Source: Persephonella sp. (GTDB lineage: Bacteria; Aquificota; Aquificia; Aquificales; Hydrogenothermaceae). From it: 37,858 nucleotides of DNA. Position numbers and translations under genes: made by a program. Below the pieces are notes generated by a model. The model did not search any database, was not told where the DNA came from, and saw nothing but the letters and a program-made list of their open reading frames with translations. Below, one piece after another: positions 15,444 to 26,547 of this stretch (its first letter is position 1; each line of letters starts with the position of its first letter). The stretch is from positions 1 through 37,858 of the forward strand of contig JAUZSJ010000013.1 in assembly GCA_030949555.1 (NCBI GenBank), written 5' to 3'.

Positions 15444-16723
15444 ATGTTTAAAACTATTTTATCAGTCTTTCTGGTATTTTCTGTTGCTTATGCATACGAT
15501 ATAGACACTCTTTTAGATGAGGCTCTGCAAGAGGTTGAGAGGGAAAGCTCAGAGAGATATTACAGTCTTGCCCTGAAACTCTTTAACGAAGGGCTTTACA
15601 ACCAGGCTATAAAAAATGGGGAAATATTTTTAGAGAAAAACACTGCAGATATAAGAAAGTTAGATAATATAGTTTCTCCTTCTTGCTGTTTCCTACTTTC
15701 TGACAGAAAAAAAAGATAAACTATTTAATCTTTTTCTTCAGTATCACAGTTCAAGCATATCTGAGGATACAAAGAAAAAGCTGTTTATATACACAAACAA
15801 TCTGCTGATAAGAAAAGGAGACTTTAAAAGATTGAGGATTGTCAGAAAAAAGGGAAAAAGTATTGTGTCCTATAAAAGAGAGATTATAAAACTGTCTGGT
15901 GTTTTTTCCCGGTTTGAGCCTGGAGTAAATATATTCAGACTTCATATGGGAAATCTTATCGGCAAAAACAGTGTATTTTTTGCCCGTAAAAATCTTACAC
16001 TTATAGAAATTGCAAAAATACTTTGATATGGGATACGACGAGCTCAAGATTGCAAATCCCCACATGGACCCGTTTGATATCCAGAAAGGGGAAGCAGTTT
16101 TTGTGCCGAGGAAGAGGATACTTCCTGAAAAAGATTTTGAGTTTGGAACTATTTATATAAACCTTTCAGAAAAGAGGTTATACTATCCATTGATAATAGA
16201 TGGAGAGCCTTATGTTATAACATTTCCGGTAGGTATAGGAAGGGATAATGCAGAATCTCCTATAGGTGTGTTCAGAATTACTCAGAAAAAGGAAAATCCG
16301 TCGTGGGTTGTTCCAGATTCTATAAAGGAGGAAGACCCATCCCTTCCTCCAGTTGTTCCTCCAGGTCCGGATAATCCTCTTGGTGTCAGAGCTATGAGAC
16401 TGGGTAATACAGAGTATCTTCTCCATGGAACAAGCAAGAGGTTTGGTATAGGTATGAAGGTAAGTCATGGATGTATAAGAATGTACAACAGAGATGTTGT
16501 GAGACTGTTTGATGTTGTGAAAAAGGGAACAAAAGTTATTATAACTGAAAAAAATTACAAATTCTTTAAAGATAGTAGATTTTATTTAGAAATTTTTAAT
16601 TTTAAAACAGAAGATTTAAATAATGTTTCAAAAATGCTACTGGAAAAAGGTATAAAAATCTCCCCCAATCTTTTGATGTTCTACAGTAAAGAGAAAAGGG
16701 GATATGCTATCCCCCTACTGTAA
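15444..16723 (+). CDS. L,D-transpeptidase with LysM-like and YkuD domains (two frameshifts)
   Basis: Periplasmic peptidoglycan cross-linking enzyme. The signal peptide (MFKTILSVFLVFSVAYA) and a TPR-like helical region come first. The frame breaks in TTT near 15673 and continues as LLLAVSYFLTEKKDKLFNLF. It breaks again in the A5 run near 16013 and continues as KYFDMGYDELKIANPHMDPF, part of a LysM-like motif. The YkuD domain follows: GTIYINLSEKRLYY, then HGTSKRFGIG and SHGCIRM with the catalytic His and Cys. One added or removed base at each homopolymer gives a single gene of about 425 residues. Its stop is 1 nt from the stop of the convergent lipoprotein gene. Confidence 0.87.
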
Positions 16724-16724
16724 A

Positions 16725-17117
16725 CTATTTTGCAAGTGATTTTCTCATAACCCTCTCAATATTGTCAGACAGCCTGTCCAGTTTTGCTTCTAAAGCATCT
16801 ACTCTATCTTTAAGACCTCTGATGGCTGCCGCATTCTTTTCAGCCTTTTCGTCCACTGCTTTAATCTGTTTTTTAATGTCAGCATGTTCTGCTTCTATAT
16901 TTCCTACTTTTGTTTCCAGGTCTGAAATTCTGCCGACAATTTTAGGGTGCTCTGTTTTGTGTATCTGCTCTATCTGGCTTATTTTACCTTCTAAGGCGTT
17001 CAGTTTTTCTAAAATCTTAGCATTCTGCTCGTCAACATATGACTTTGATGCACATCCTGTAAGGACAGCAGCAGAAACTCCTAAAACGACCGCACCTTTT
17101 AAAAATCTGCTTAACAT
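16725..17117 (-). CDS. coiled-coil lipoprotein with C-terminal lysine (Lpp-like)
   Basis: A 130-residue protein with a type II signal peptide and lipobox LTGC (Cys22). It is followed by about 100 residues of continuous heptad coiled coil (for example ISQIEQIHKTEH, ISDLETKVGNIEAEH, VDALEAKLDRLSDN). It ends in SLAK, a C-terminal lysine. Braun's lipoprotein Lpp has the same plan (lipid anchor, coiled coil, terminal Lys) and is attached to peptidoglycan by L,D-transpeptidases. This one is roughly twice as long. It is convergent with an L,D-transpeptidase, so a tether role is plausible but not shown. The ATG has AGGAGG upstream. Confidence 0.75.
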   Translation of the reverse strand: MLSRFLKGAVVLGVSAAVLTGCASKSYVDEQNAKILEKLNALEGKISQIEQIHKTEHPKIVGRISDLETKVGNIEAEHADIKKQIKAVDEKAEKNAAAIRGLKDRVDALEAKLDRLSDNIERVMRKSLAK

Positions 17118-17191
17118 GTCTAACCTCCTTATATGTATGTTTATTATTTAAGTTTAACACAAAAAATCAGCATACTTGTAAAATAACTGCA

Positions 17192-17220
17192 TTGTCTTTA
17201 TTCAGATATTGTAATAAAAT
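17192..17220 (+). promoter_or_regulatory. sigma70-type promoter of the kdsC leader
   Basis: TTGTCT (17192-17197), a 17-nt spacer and TAAAAT (17215-17220) predict a start near 17227. The message would carry a leader of about 80 nt before the kdsC ATG, with an intrinsic terminator inside it. Confidence 0.5.
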
Positions 17221-17263
17221 ATAAATAGCTACCCTCCTAAAAGTGTTGACCGAATCTGCCATC

Positions 17264-17297
17264 TGAGGCATCATATTGATGCCTCACTCTTTTTTTT
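17264..17297 (+). terminator. intrinsic terminator in the kdsC leader, possible attenuator
   Basis: The perfect 9-bp stem TGAGGCATC-atatt-GATGCCTCA is followed by CTC and eight T. It ends 10 nt before the kdsC ATG. The upstream gene is on the other strand, so the terminator can only stop a transcript starting in this leader. TGCC at 17257-17260 can pair with GGCA inside the left arm, giving a small competing hairpin. This suggests attenuation, or a small RNA of about 70 nt. Confidence 0.7.
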
Positions 17298-17307
17298 CGG
17301 AAGCAGG

Positions 17308-17831
17308 ATGGAAAAACTGAAAAGTTTAGCTTTAAAAATAAGATGGTTTATTATGGATGTTGACGGTGTTCTTACAGATGGAGGGATTGTGTATGACAGT
17401 GATGGGAGAGAGTTGAAAAGGTTTTGTGTTAGGGATGGTATGGGGATAACACTGCTTCACAATGCAGGGATAAAAACTGCCATTTTGACAAGCAGAAACT
17501 CACCTATGGTAAAGAGAAGAGCTGAAGAGTTAAAAATAACAGAGGTCATCCAGGGGGTTTCAGATAAACTTTCTTTGTATGAAAGCATAAAAAGAGATAC
17601 GACCTGTCAGATGAAGAAATTTTATACATTGGTGATGACTTTGTTGACCTGCCTGTTTTAAGGAGAGCAGGTTTTCCTGTTACAGTTCCTGATGCTCCCC
17701 AGGAGCTGAAAAAGGTCTGTGTTTACATTACAGAAAGGAGAGGAGGAAATGGTGCTGTCAGAGAGATAGCTGAGCTTCTGCTTAAACTTTCAGGAAAGTT
17801 TGAGAAGGCAGTAAGGAGATATACTGACTGA
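17308..17831 (+). CDS. kdsC: KdsC, 3-deoxy-D-manno-octulosonate 8-phosphate phosphatase (one frameshift)
   Basis: HAD-family phosphatase that makes Kdo from Kdo-8-phosphate for lipopolysaccharide core. MDVDGVLTDGGIVYDSDGRE holds the nucleophile Asp, and RDGMGI and TSRNSPMVKRRAEEL are typical of KdsC. The tracked ORF runs out of frame at the A5 run near 17594. The next frame continues RYDLSDEEILYIGDDFVDLPVLRRAG (HAD motif IV) and ends at the TGA at 17829-17831. The joined protein is about 174 residues, the normal length. The methyltransferase gene follows after 1 nt. Confidence 0.88.
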
Positions 17832-17832
17832 A

Positions 17833-18396
17833 ATGGAAAAAGACAGAGAGAGATGGAACAGGAAGTATTCAGAAGAGGAATTCCCCTTGAAAGAACCTTC
17901 AGACATTGTAGTGAGATTTTATAATCTTGCTGAAAAAGGCAGGGCTTTGGATATAGCCTGTGGAACAGGCAGGAATGCCATTTTTCTGGCAGAAAATGGT
18001 TTTACTGTTGATGCTGTTGATATATCAGATGTGGCCCTTAAAAATATAAACCACCATAATGTTAATACTATTCAGGCTGATCTTGACTTTTACAGAATTG
18101 ATGAAGGTAGCTATGACCTGATTATAAATATCAATTTTCTCAGCAGGAGGTTAATACCTTTCATAAAGGAAGGATTGAAAGAAGGAGGAGTTGTTATATT
18201 TGAGACCTTTACGCTTAAAGAAGGAGAAGATTACTTTCTACCGAAAAACAGAGAATATCTCCTGAGACCAAATGAACTTCTCTATCTTTTTTCAGACTTT
18301 TATATCCTCTTTTATCAGGAGAGAGACAGGATAAAACCTGACGGGGAAAAGGCTTTTGTTTCCTCACTTGTTGCTGTTAAAAGATGTCTATTCTGA
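17833..18396 (+). CDS. class I SAM-dependent methyltransferase (TehB-like)
   Basis: A 187-residue protein. ALDIACGTGRNAIFLAENGF is motif I of the Rossmann methyltransferase fold, and VDAVDIS is the acidic end of beta 2 that binds the SAM ribose. DLIINI and LKEGGVVIFETFT match later strands. The overall pattern resembles TehB-type small methyltransferases; the substrate is not deducible. It follows kdsC with 1 nt between, so it is co-transcribed. It ends one base before the stop of the convergent barrel gene. Confidence 0.8.
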   Translation: MEKDRERWNRKYSEEEFPLKEPSDIVVRFYNLAEKGRALDIACGTGRNAIFLAENGFTVDAVDISDVALKNINHHNVNTIQADLDFYRIDEGSYDLIININFLSRRLIPFIKEGLKEGGVVIFETFTLKEGEDYFLPKNREYLLRPNELLYLFSDFYILFYQERDRIKPDGEKAFVSSLVAVKRCLF

Positions 18397-19266
18397 TTAC
18401 ATTTTCCCAAAAGTAAAACTCAAAGAAAACCCTGAACAAACGGTGTTCCTCTGAAACCCAGTTTTTCCGGCCAGTTAACCTCTGTGTAGATATTAAAAAG
18501 CCCACCTTTTGTAAAAGTTAACCCTTATATTATTCTGTAGAGTATATAAAGATATTCTGCCGTTAACCAGTCCTGACTGGATTGCCTTTGCCAGTAGCTC
18601 AACGGCAACAGGTTTTTCCCATGCTTTCTTCAGTGTCCTTACTGATGTTGAGTAGGTCAGTATCTGGTGGGACAGATTTGCTGATTTTTTTCTGTCTAAA
18701 TATATTCTTAATACTGTTTCCGGGGCTATAAGTCTGTCTACATAAATCTGTGTAGTTTCCTCTAAGCGGTTTTCTGTTAGTCTTCTTTCAGCCCTGAATC
18801 TTTGATAAACGGTAATTTCCCACCGCTTATATACAACAGGTACATTGAATATATCGTACCGGGCATAAATCTTTGGTGAACTTGTTATTCCTATAGAAAA
18901 TCTGTGTTTCAGAAATTTTCTTACCTCTTTTCTGTCTTTTTTTCCTCCGATTTTTTCTCTCTGTTTTTCTGTGAGCAGTTCTATGCTTTTTTCTATTTTT
19001 GCCAGTCTTATCTTGAAGTCTATTTTCAGTATCTTTTGAAAATCTGGAACTGTTTCATATCTAAAACCTCCCCTCAGTCTTAAGTAAGCCTCTGTTTCTT
19101 CCTTTATTCTTGGGTCTGCAAAGAATGTGTCAAACCTTTCTATAGTACTGTGAACAATGTGTGATACTTTTGAGTGGAATATGTCTATAAAGGTTTCCTG
19201 AGCTCTGGAGCTGATAAGTAAAATAAGGAGCAGTAAAACTACTCCCCTGAAGGAATTTTTCATCAA
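18397..19266 (-). CDS. putative outer-membrane barrel protein downstream of alaS (two frameshifts)
   Basis: The tracked ORF (18493-19266) begins with a signal peptide (MMKNSFRGVVLLLLILLISS). A helical Lys/Glu region and amphipathic strands (FSIGITSSPKIYARYDIF, WEITVYQRFRAERRL) follow. Past the tracked stop, a neighbouring frame reads TKGGLFNIYTEVNWPEKLGF and then, after a G run, GFSLSFTFGKM and a stop at 18397. That is a typical barrel C-terminus and abuts the methyltransferase stop. The breaks lie in TTTT (about 18514) and GGG (about 18437). An alternative third-frame ending at 18377 is less barrel-like. The family is not recognised. It lies 11 nt after alaS and is probably co-transcribed. 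Confidence 0.65.
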
Positions 19267-19277
19267 ATATCCATATT

Positions 19278-21935
<2,658 letters not shown>

Positions 21936-21961
21936 TTAGATAATTATATTATATAGATAGA

Positions 21962-21990
21962 TTGATTTTGTGTACTAAACAGCATATATT
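21962..21990 (+). promoter_or_regulatory. sigma70-type promoter of the RlmN-like gene
   Basis: TTGATT (21962-21967), a 17-nt spacer and TATATT (21985-21990). The predicted start near 21997 is about 5 nt before ATG 22002, and no ribosome site precedes the ATG, so the message may be leaderless. Confidence 0.5.
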
Positions 21991-22001
21991 CATTTGGAAC
22001 C

Positions 22002-22811
22002 ATGAGGATAGGAGCAGTTATAGAAGACCAGCTTAATAGGTTGTTGGAGGTTGAAACAGACGACAGATTTACTGTGGAATCTGTTTACTACAGAGGGGAT
22101 ACGCTGTGTGTTTCAACACAGCTTGGCTGTCCTGTAAAGTGTTCTTTCTGTGCCTCAGGGAGTAATGGACTCATAAGAAATCTGTCTTATGAAGAGATTG
22201 TGTCCCAGTATGAGCTGGCAGTCTCAGAAGGTATGAGCATAAAAAATATCGCATTTGCCGGTATTGGAGAGCCTCTCCTCAACTGGGAAAATGTTAAAAA
22301 GGCCTTCTGGCACTTTAAGGAAAAAGGAATCAGATGCTCCTTTTATACAACAGGATTTCCTGTGAAACATCTTAAAGAGCTTCTTAAACTCCCCCATAAT
22401 GGGGTTAATATATCATTTCATGCTGTTAGTGATGAAAAGAGAAGAAAAGTAATACCATATGGAGAACCGCTCCACAGGATTATAGATACTCTGAGAAAGC
22501 ATCTCGAAAAATTATCAAACAGAAAGAAAAAGATGTACAGCATTGCCTATTTACTTATAAAGGATTTTAATGATTCAGAAGAGGAGTTAGAAAAGTTGTC
22601 TGATATAGCAAAAGAGCTAAATATCGGGGTTTCACTGCTAAAATATAATGAGATTGAAGGTCTTCCTTACATTTCAACAACAGATGATGAGTATGAGAGG
22701 GCTTTCTTATTTTTAAAGAAAAGAGGTGTGAGGGTAACCTTGTCCAACAGATACAGGACAAGAAAGATTGGTGGTTGTGGGACACTGATGGTAAACAGGC
22801 TGAAATCTTGA
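22002..22811 (+). CDS. RlmN/Cfr-family radical SAM methyltransferase lacking the N-terminal domain
   Basis: A 269-residue radical SAM protein. GCPVKCSFCAS supplies the CxxxCxxC cluster ligands (C43, C47, C50). C36 in TLCVSTQLGC matches the catalytic Cys seven residues before the cluster in RlmN. C259 in GGCGTL matches the methyl-carrying Cys near the C-terminus. FAGIGEPLLN and SFHAVSDEKRR also follow RlmN. Both catalytic cysteines are kept, so RNA adenine C2 or C8 methylation is expected. The protein starts about 80 residues later than E. coli RlmN and lacks its N-terminal helical domain. It could be a Cfr-like or otherwise specialised paralogue. The stop overlaps the promoter of the tRNA genes. 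Confidence 0.8.
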   Translation: MRIGAVIEDQLNRLLEVETDDRFTVESVYYRGDTLCVSTQLGCPVKCSFCASGSNGLIRNLSYEEIVSQYELAVSEGMSIKNIAFAGIGEPLLNWENVKKAFWHFKEKGIRCSFYTTGFPVKHLKELLKLPHNGVNISFHAVSDEKRRKVIPYGEPLHRIIDTLRKHLEKLSNRKKKMYSIAYLLIKDFNDSEEELEKLSDIAKELNIGVSLLKYNEIEGLPYISTTDDEYERAFLFLKKRGVRVTLSNRYRTRKIGGCGTLMVNRLKS

Positions 22812-22836
22812 CAAAGTAAAAAAAAGTTTATATTAT
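22808..22836 (+). promoter_or_regulatory. consensus promoter of the tRNA-Val/tRNA-Asp unit
   Basis: TTGACA (22808-22813), a 17-nt spacer and TATTAT (22831-22836). It is an almost perfect sigma70 promoter and overlaps the stop codon of the RlmN-like gene. The predicted start is near 22843, 7 nt before tRNA-Val. Confidence 0.8.
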
Positions 22837-22849
22837 ATTTGTCCTAATT

Positions 22850-22923
22850 GGGCGGTTAGCTCAGCTGGCCAGAGCACCTCCCTTACAAGGAGGGGGTCAT
22901 AGGTTCGAATCCTATACCGCCCA
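22850..22923 (+). tRNA. tRNA-Val (anticodon UAC)
   Basis: The acceptor stem GGGCGGT pairs with ACCGCCC. The anticodon stem-loop is CCTCC-CTTACAA-GGAGG with anticodon TAC. The T arm is ATAGG-TTCGAAT-CCTAT. The discriminator is A, and CCA is not encoded (the next bases are CTT). It is transcribed with the tRNA-Asp gene 5 nt downstream. Confidence 0.95.
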
Positions 22924-22928
22924 CTTGC

Positions 22929-23007
22929 GGAGCCGTAGTTCAGCTTGGCCCAGAACGCCGGCCTGTCACGCCGGAGGTCGCGGGTTCGAATCCCGTCGGC
23001 TCCGCCA
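22929..23007 (+). tRNA. tRNA-Asp (anticodon GUC)
   Basis: The acceptor GGAGCCG pairs with CGGCTCC. The anticodon arm is CCGGC-CTGTCAC-GCCGG with anticodon GTC. The T arm is GCGGG-TTCGAAT-CCCGT. The discriminator is G and the 3' CCA is encoded (23005-23007), unlike the neighbouring tRNA-Val. The D loop GTTC-AGCTTGGCCCA-GAAC is a little long and could contain an extra homopolymer base. Confidence 0.95.
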
Positions 23008-23031
23008 TTAAATTGAAAGCAGAGAAATCCT

Positions 23032-23814
23032 ATGCACAGAAAAAAAAAAAATGAGTATATAGTCCATAATGTTGACCTTGCCTTTGATATTCTATTTTTT
23101 CTTGCAAAAAATCCAAACACAACATTTGATAGTATTTTAAATAGTGTTGATTCTTCTTCATATCAGATAGAGAAAACATTGGAAGTTCTCATCAACAGAG
23201 GATACATAAACTTCAATCCAAAAAAGAAAACATACACCCTGGGTATAAAAAACTTTGAGGTTGGTTATTCCTATCTTTCACATGTTGATATAAGAAGCAT
23301 AGCAAGACCATATCTTCAGTATCTCGGAGAAAAATTTCAGGAAAATGTTTATTTAGCTATAAGAAGCGGATTTGAGGTTGTTTATATAGATTCTTATGAG
23401 GTGAGCAGACCTGTTGTGGTTAAATCAAGAGTTGGAAGACTTCTTCCTCTGTATGCTTCTGCTTCTGGAAAGGTCCATCTTGCTGATATGGACGATGATG
23501 AGTTGGAAGAGTTTTTCAGGGAAGAGAAGTTAGTTCCTTACACAGAGAATACCATAACAGAAAAAGATAAATTGTTAGAACATATAAAGAAAGTGAAAGA
23601 GCAGGGCTTTGCAATTGATAATGAGGAATGGGAAGAAGAGGTTAGATGTCTTTCTGTTCCTGTTAAAGACCATACAGGGAGAGTTGCTGCAGCAGTAACC
23701 CTTTCAGCTCCCTCATGGAGAATACCCTCAGAAAAGCTCACAGGTGAAATCAAGGATGAGTTTATAAAAAAGGCAAAAGAGTTGTCAGAGCGTTTAGGTT
23801 ATACAGAAGAATGA
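23032..23814 (+). CDS. IclR-family transcription regulator
   Basis: A 260-residue protein. An N-terminal winged helix-turn-helix (about 12-70: NVDLAFDILFFLAKNPN to LVNRG-type wing YINFNPKKKTYTLG) is followed by the IclR effector domain (SIARPYLQYLGEKFQENVYL, LPLYASASGKVHLA, QGFAIDNEEWEEEVRCLSVP). The effector is unknown. Its stop overlaps the dapE start (ATGAG), so it is translationally coupled to that gene, which is unusual for a lysine-pathway gene. The start region has an A-run (nine A after ATGCACAG), so the exact N-terminus could be affected by indel error. It lies 24 nt after tRNA-Asp. Confidence 0.88.
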   Translation: MHRKKKNEYIVHNVDLAFDILFFLAKNPNTTFDSILNSVDSSSYQIEKTLEVLINRGYINFNPKKKTYTLGIKNFEVGYSYLSHVDIRSIARPYLQYLGEKFQENVYLAIRSGFEVVYIDSYEVSRPVVVKSRVGRLLPLYASASGKVHLADMDDDELEEFFREEKLVPYTENTITEKDKLLEHIKKVKEQGFAIDNEEWEEEVRCLSVPVKDHTGRVAAAVTLSAPSWRIPSEKLTGEIKDEFIKKAKELSERLGYTEE

Positions 23815-24876
23815 GAAAAAGGCTGGTAAAGTATCTGACAGACCTTGTAAAAATCCCTTCTGTTATAGGAAGCGAGAAAGAGATAGCAGATTTTATCCAC
23901 AATTTTTCTATGGAGTTTTATCCTGAAGAGCAGACAGTCAGACATAACAACTCACTTATGGTTTTTGACTTTCCTGACAGAGATAAAAAAACTGTTGCTC
24001 TTGTTGGACATTTAGATACTGTTCCTGGAGAGAACCAGTTTACAGGACAGATAATTGACGGAAAGCTCTACGGTCTTGGTGCTTCAGACATGAAAGTGTG
24101 GTCTTGCTGTTATGATGGGATTGATGGAGTATTTTTCAAAAGCAGAGAAGAGATTTAATCTGATTTTTGTCTTTTATGAAAAAGAAGAAGGTCCCTACAT
24201 AGAGAATGGTCTTGAGCCATTACTGACAGATTATGACATACTGCAAAAAGCAGACATTGCCTTTGCTCTTGAACCTACAGACAACAAGGTGCAGGTTGGA
24301 TGTCTGGGAACACTCCATGCATCCATTATTTTTAAGGGTAAAAGAGCCCATTCAGCAAGACCTTGGCAGGGTGAGAACGCAATTCACTAAGGCTGCAGAT
24401 TTCTTAAAAAGGCTTGCTGATTTTGGTGTCAGGGAGTACAGTTTTGAGGGGATGAGATACTTTGAGGTTATGAATGCAACGATGGTTGATTTTTCTGGAG
24501 GAAGAAACATTATTCCAGATAGATTTGTTGTGAATGTAAATTACCGTTTTGCTCCAGGAAAAAGTATAGAACAGGCAAAAAGAGATGTTCTGGACATAGT
24601 AAATGGGGAGGCTGAAGTGGAGTTTACAGACCTGTGTCCTTCAGGAGATGTATGTCTTTACAATCCTGTTCTTTCAGAGTTTATTGACAGGTTTAATCTT
24701 CCTGTTGAGGCAAAGCAGGCATGGACAGATGTTGCAAGACTCTCTCTACACGGTATTAGATGCTGTTAACTTTGGTCCCGGGTTTGCCTTCTCAGGCCCA
24801 CCAGAAAGATGAGTACATACTTCTTGACAATCTGTTTGAAAATTATGATATTTTTCAGAGATTTATAGAAATGTAG
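23811..24876 (+). CDS. dapE: succinyl-diaminopimelate desuccinylase, M20 family (at least four frameshifts)
   Basis: Zinc-dependent M20 amidohydrolase for meso-DAP/lysine synthesis. Collinear pieces: LVKIPSVIGSEKEIADFI; VALVGHLDTVPG (first metal His/Asp); ASDMK then GLAVMMGLMEYF in another frame; FYEKEEGPYIENGLE (catalytic and metal Glu); ALEPTDNKVQVGCLGTLHAS; RAHSARPWQGENAIH then KAADFLKRLA; QAWTDVARLS; DAVNFGPG; and AHQKDEYILLDNLFENYDIF before TAG 24876. The phrases match the actinobacterial-type DapE (TIGR01900) better than the E. coli type. Breaks fall near 24095, 24388, 24757 and 24803. Restored length is about 354 residues. It overlaps the IclR gene by 4 nt. Confidence 0.85.
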
Positions 24877-24893
24877 ATAATTACTATATTATT

Positions 24894-26547
24894 ATGAAAT
24901 CCAGTTCTGTCAGAAGATTTATATACACTGTTGTTTTTATTGTTTCTCTATCCTTTCTGGCTCTTTCTGTTTATCAGATTTATCTCCACAACTCTTTGCT
25001 GGACAGATTTCTCCAGAACAGATACATGGAAAACAGAGATGTTATGTACCTTGTTGAAAAGTTAGAGAAAGATATGTTGATGTCTGTGGCCATATCTATC
25101 TCACAGAATAAATCTATTAAAGAAATGATAAAAGAAGACAACAGGGACAAAGCATTTTTTATCGTAAAAAGTTTGTGGAATAAATATAGTAGAGAGCTAA
25201 ATATAAGCGAGATACATATAATAAGAGATGATGGAACATCATTTGTAAATTTTGTTGAGTTTGGAGGGGGTTTTTTAGGAGAAAAAGACAGATACATAAC
25301 CACAGATTTTAGAAAAGATGTGGAAAAATCAATTAAGACAGAAAAGCCGGTCTCAACACTATTTGTCTGTAGGTACTTTGTAGGATTCAGGTCTGTGTAT
25401 CCCATAAAGGATGGAAACAGATTGATAGGTATCCTGTCTGTTGGAAAAAGTATTGAAAGTGTAATATCTGACATAAAAAGAACCCTTGGTAAAAATGTCC
25501 TTGCAGTTGTTGATATTAATAGAGTAAAGAGATGTCTGAATCCTAAAGCTTTAAAAAGTTTGGAAGAGGGTAATCCAAAATATAACAGCTATATAGTTCT
25601 TGGTACTGTTGAGCATTCTATAAGTTTACTGAAAAGTATTGATTTTAGTGAGAGATATTTTGTTAAAAAGTCTGAGGGAAGAACGTATCTTTTTTCTATA
25701 CTTCCTCTAAGGGATTTTGGCAGTGAAACTGTTGGATACATTATCTTTCAGGATGATATCACTTATCTTAAGTACGGTTTTATGAAAAGTATTGTCAATA
25801 TATTCTTTACTTACGCAGTTCTCCTTGCAGGAATTGTAGCCTCCATTATTTTTTTCAGCAGAAGATTTGAAAGGAGACTTTCAGAAGTTGAAGATATTAC
25901 GGACAGATTGTCAAAAAAAGACTTTAGCGTTCTGAAGGAGTACACAGTAGGAGAGAAAGGAGACGACCTTGAAAGACTGAAAAAGCAGATTCTCACAATG
26001 GGAAAAGAACTTCACAACTATATCATAGAGCTGAACAGAAGAATGTTGAAACTGTCTGAAGAGAACTACAAAGACCCGCTTCTTGGTAATCCTGAACAGG
26101 AGGGCTTTAGTGAAGGTTGGAAACACAGAGATGGAAAAGGCTAAGATAAGAGGGAATTCCCCTATCTGTTATGGTTATAGACCTGGATAACTTCAAGCAG
26201 ATAAATGACAGGTATGGTCATGATGTTGGGGATAAAGTTTTAAAAGATTTTGTGGAAACAGTTAAAAAGATTATAAGTAGCAGAGATATGTTTTTCAGAC
26301 TTGGAGGAGAGGAGTTCCTTATAATTCTTTCCGGTGCAGATATAAAGAAATCACGGGAGATAGGAGAGCAGATAAGAAAGGCTGTAGAAAGCAGATATAT
26401 AAAACAGGAGAAGGGAAAGTCCGTTACACGGTAAGTATAGGCGTGGCTCAGATGGAAGAAGATGATGACCTGTACTCTATTATCTCAAGAGCTGATGATA
26501 ATCTGTATAAGGCAAAGAGAGAAGGAAGAAACAGGGTTATGGGTTAA
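24894..26547 (+). CDS. membrane sensor diguanylate cyclase (Cache-like, HAMP, GGDEF; three frameshifts)
   Basis: Inner-membrane signalling protein making cyclic di-GMP. TM1 (about 8-28) precedes a periplasmic Cache-like sensor ([21 protein letters not shown] to [13 protein letters not shown]). TM2 lies around 300-322 and is followed by a HAMP-like linker. The GGDEF domain is broken into frames: DPLLG with [20 protein letters not shown], then [25 protein letters not shown] and [11 protein letters not shown], then [15 protein letters not shown] and [19 protein letters not shown]. The active site GGEEF is intact. The RxxD product-inhibition site is missing (Ser where Arg should be). Breaks are near 26085, 26160 and 26412. 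The end at 26547 overlaps the convergent trpE stop by 4 nt. Full length is about 550 residues. Confidence 0.83.

Noticed and set aside
16762-17151. Forward ORF of 129 residues
   Set aside because: Antisense to the coiled-coil lipoprotein, whose lipobox, heptads and ribosome site are clear.
22833-23120. Reverse ORF of 95 residues containing GADGIRTRDLRRDRPAF and RYRIRTYDPLL
   Set aside because: It is antisense to the two tRNA genes. Such phrases are a well-known false-protein product of tRNA antisense translation.
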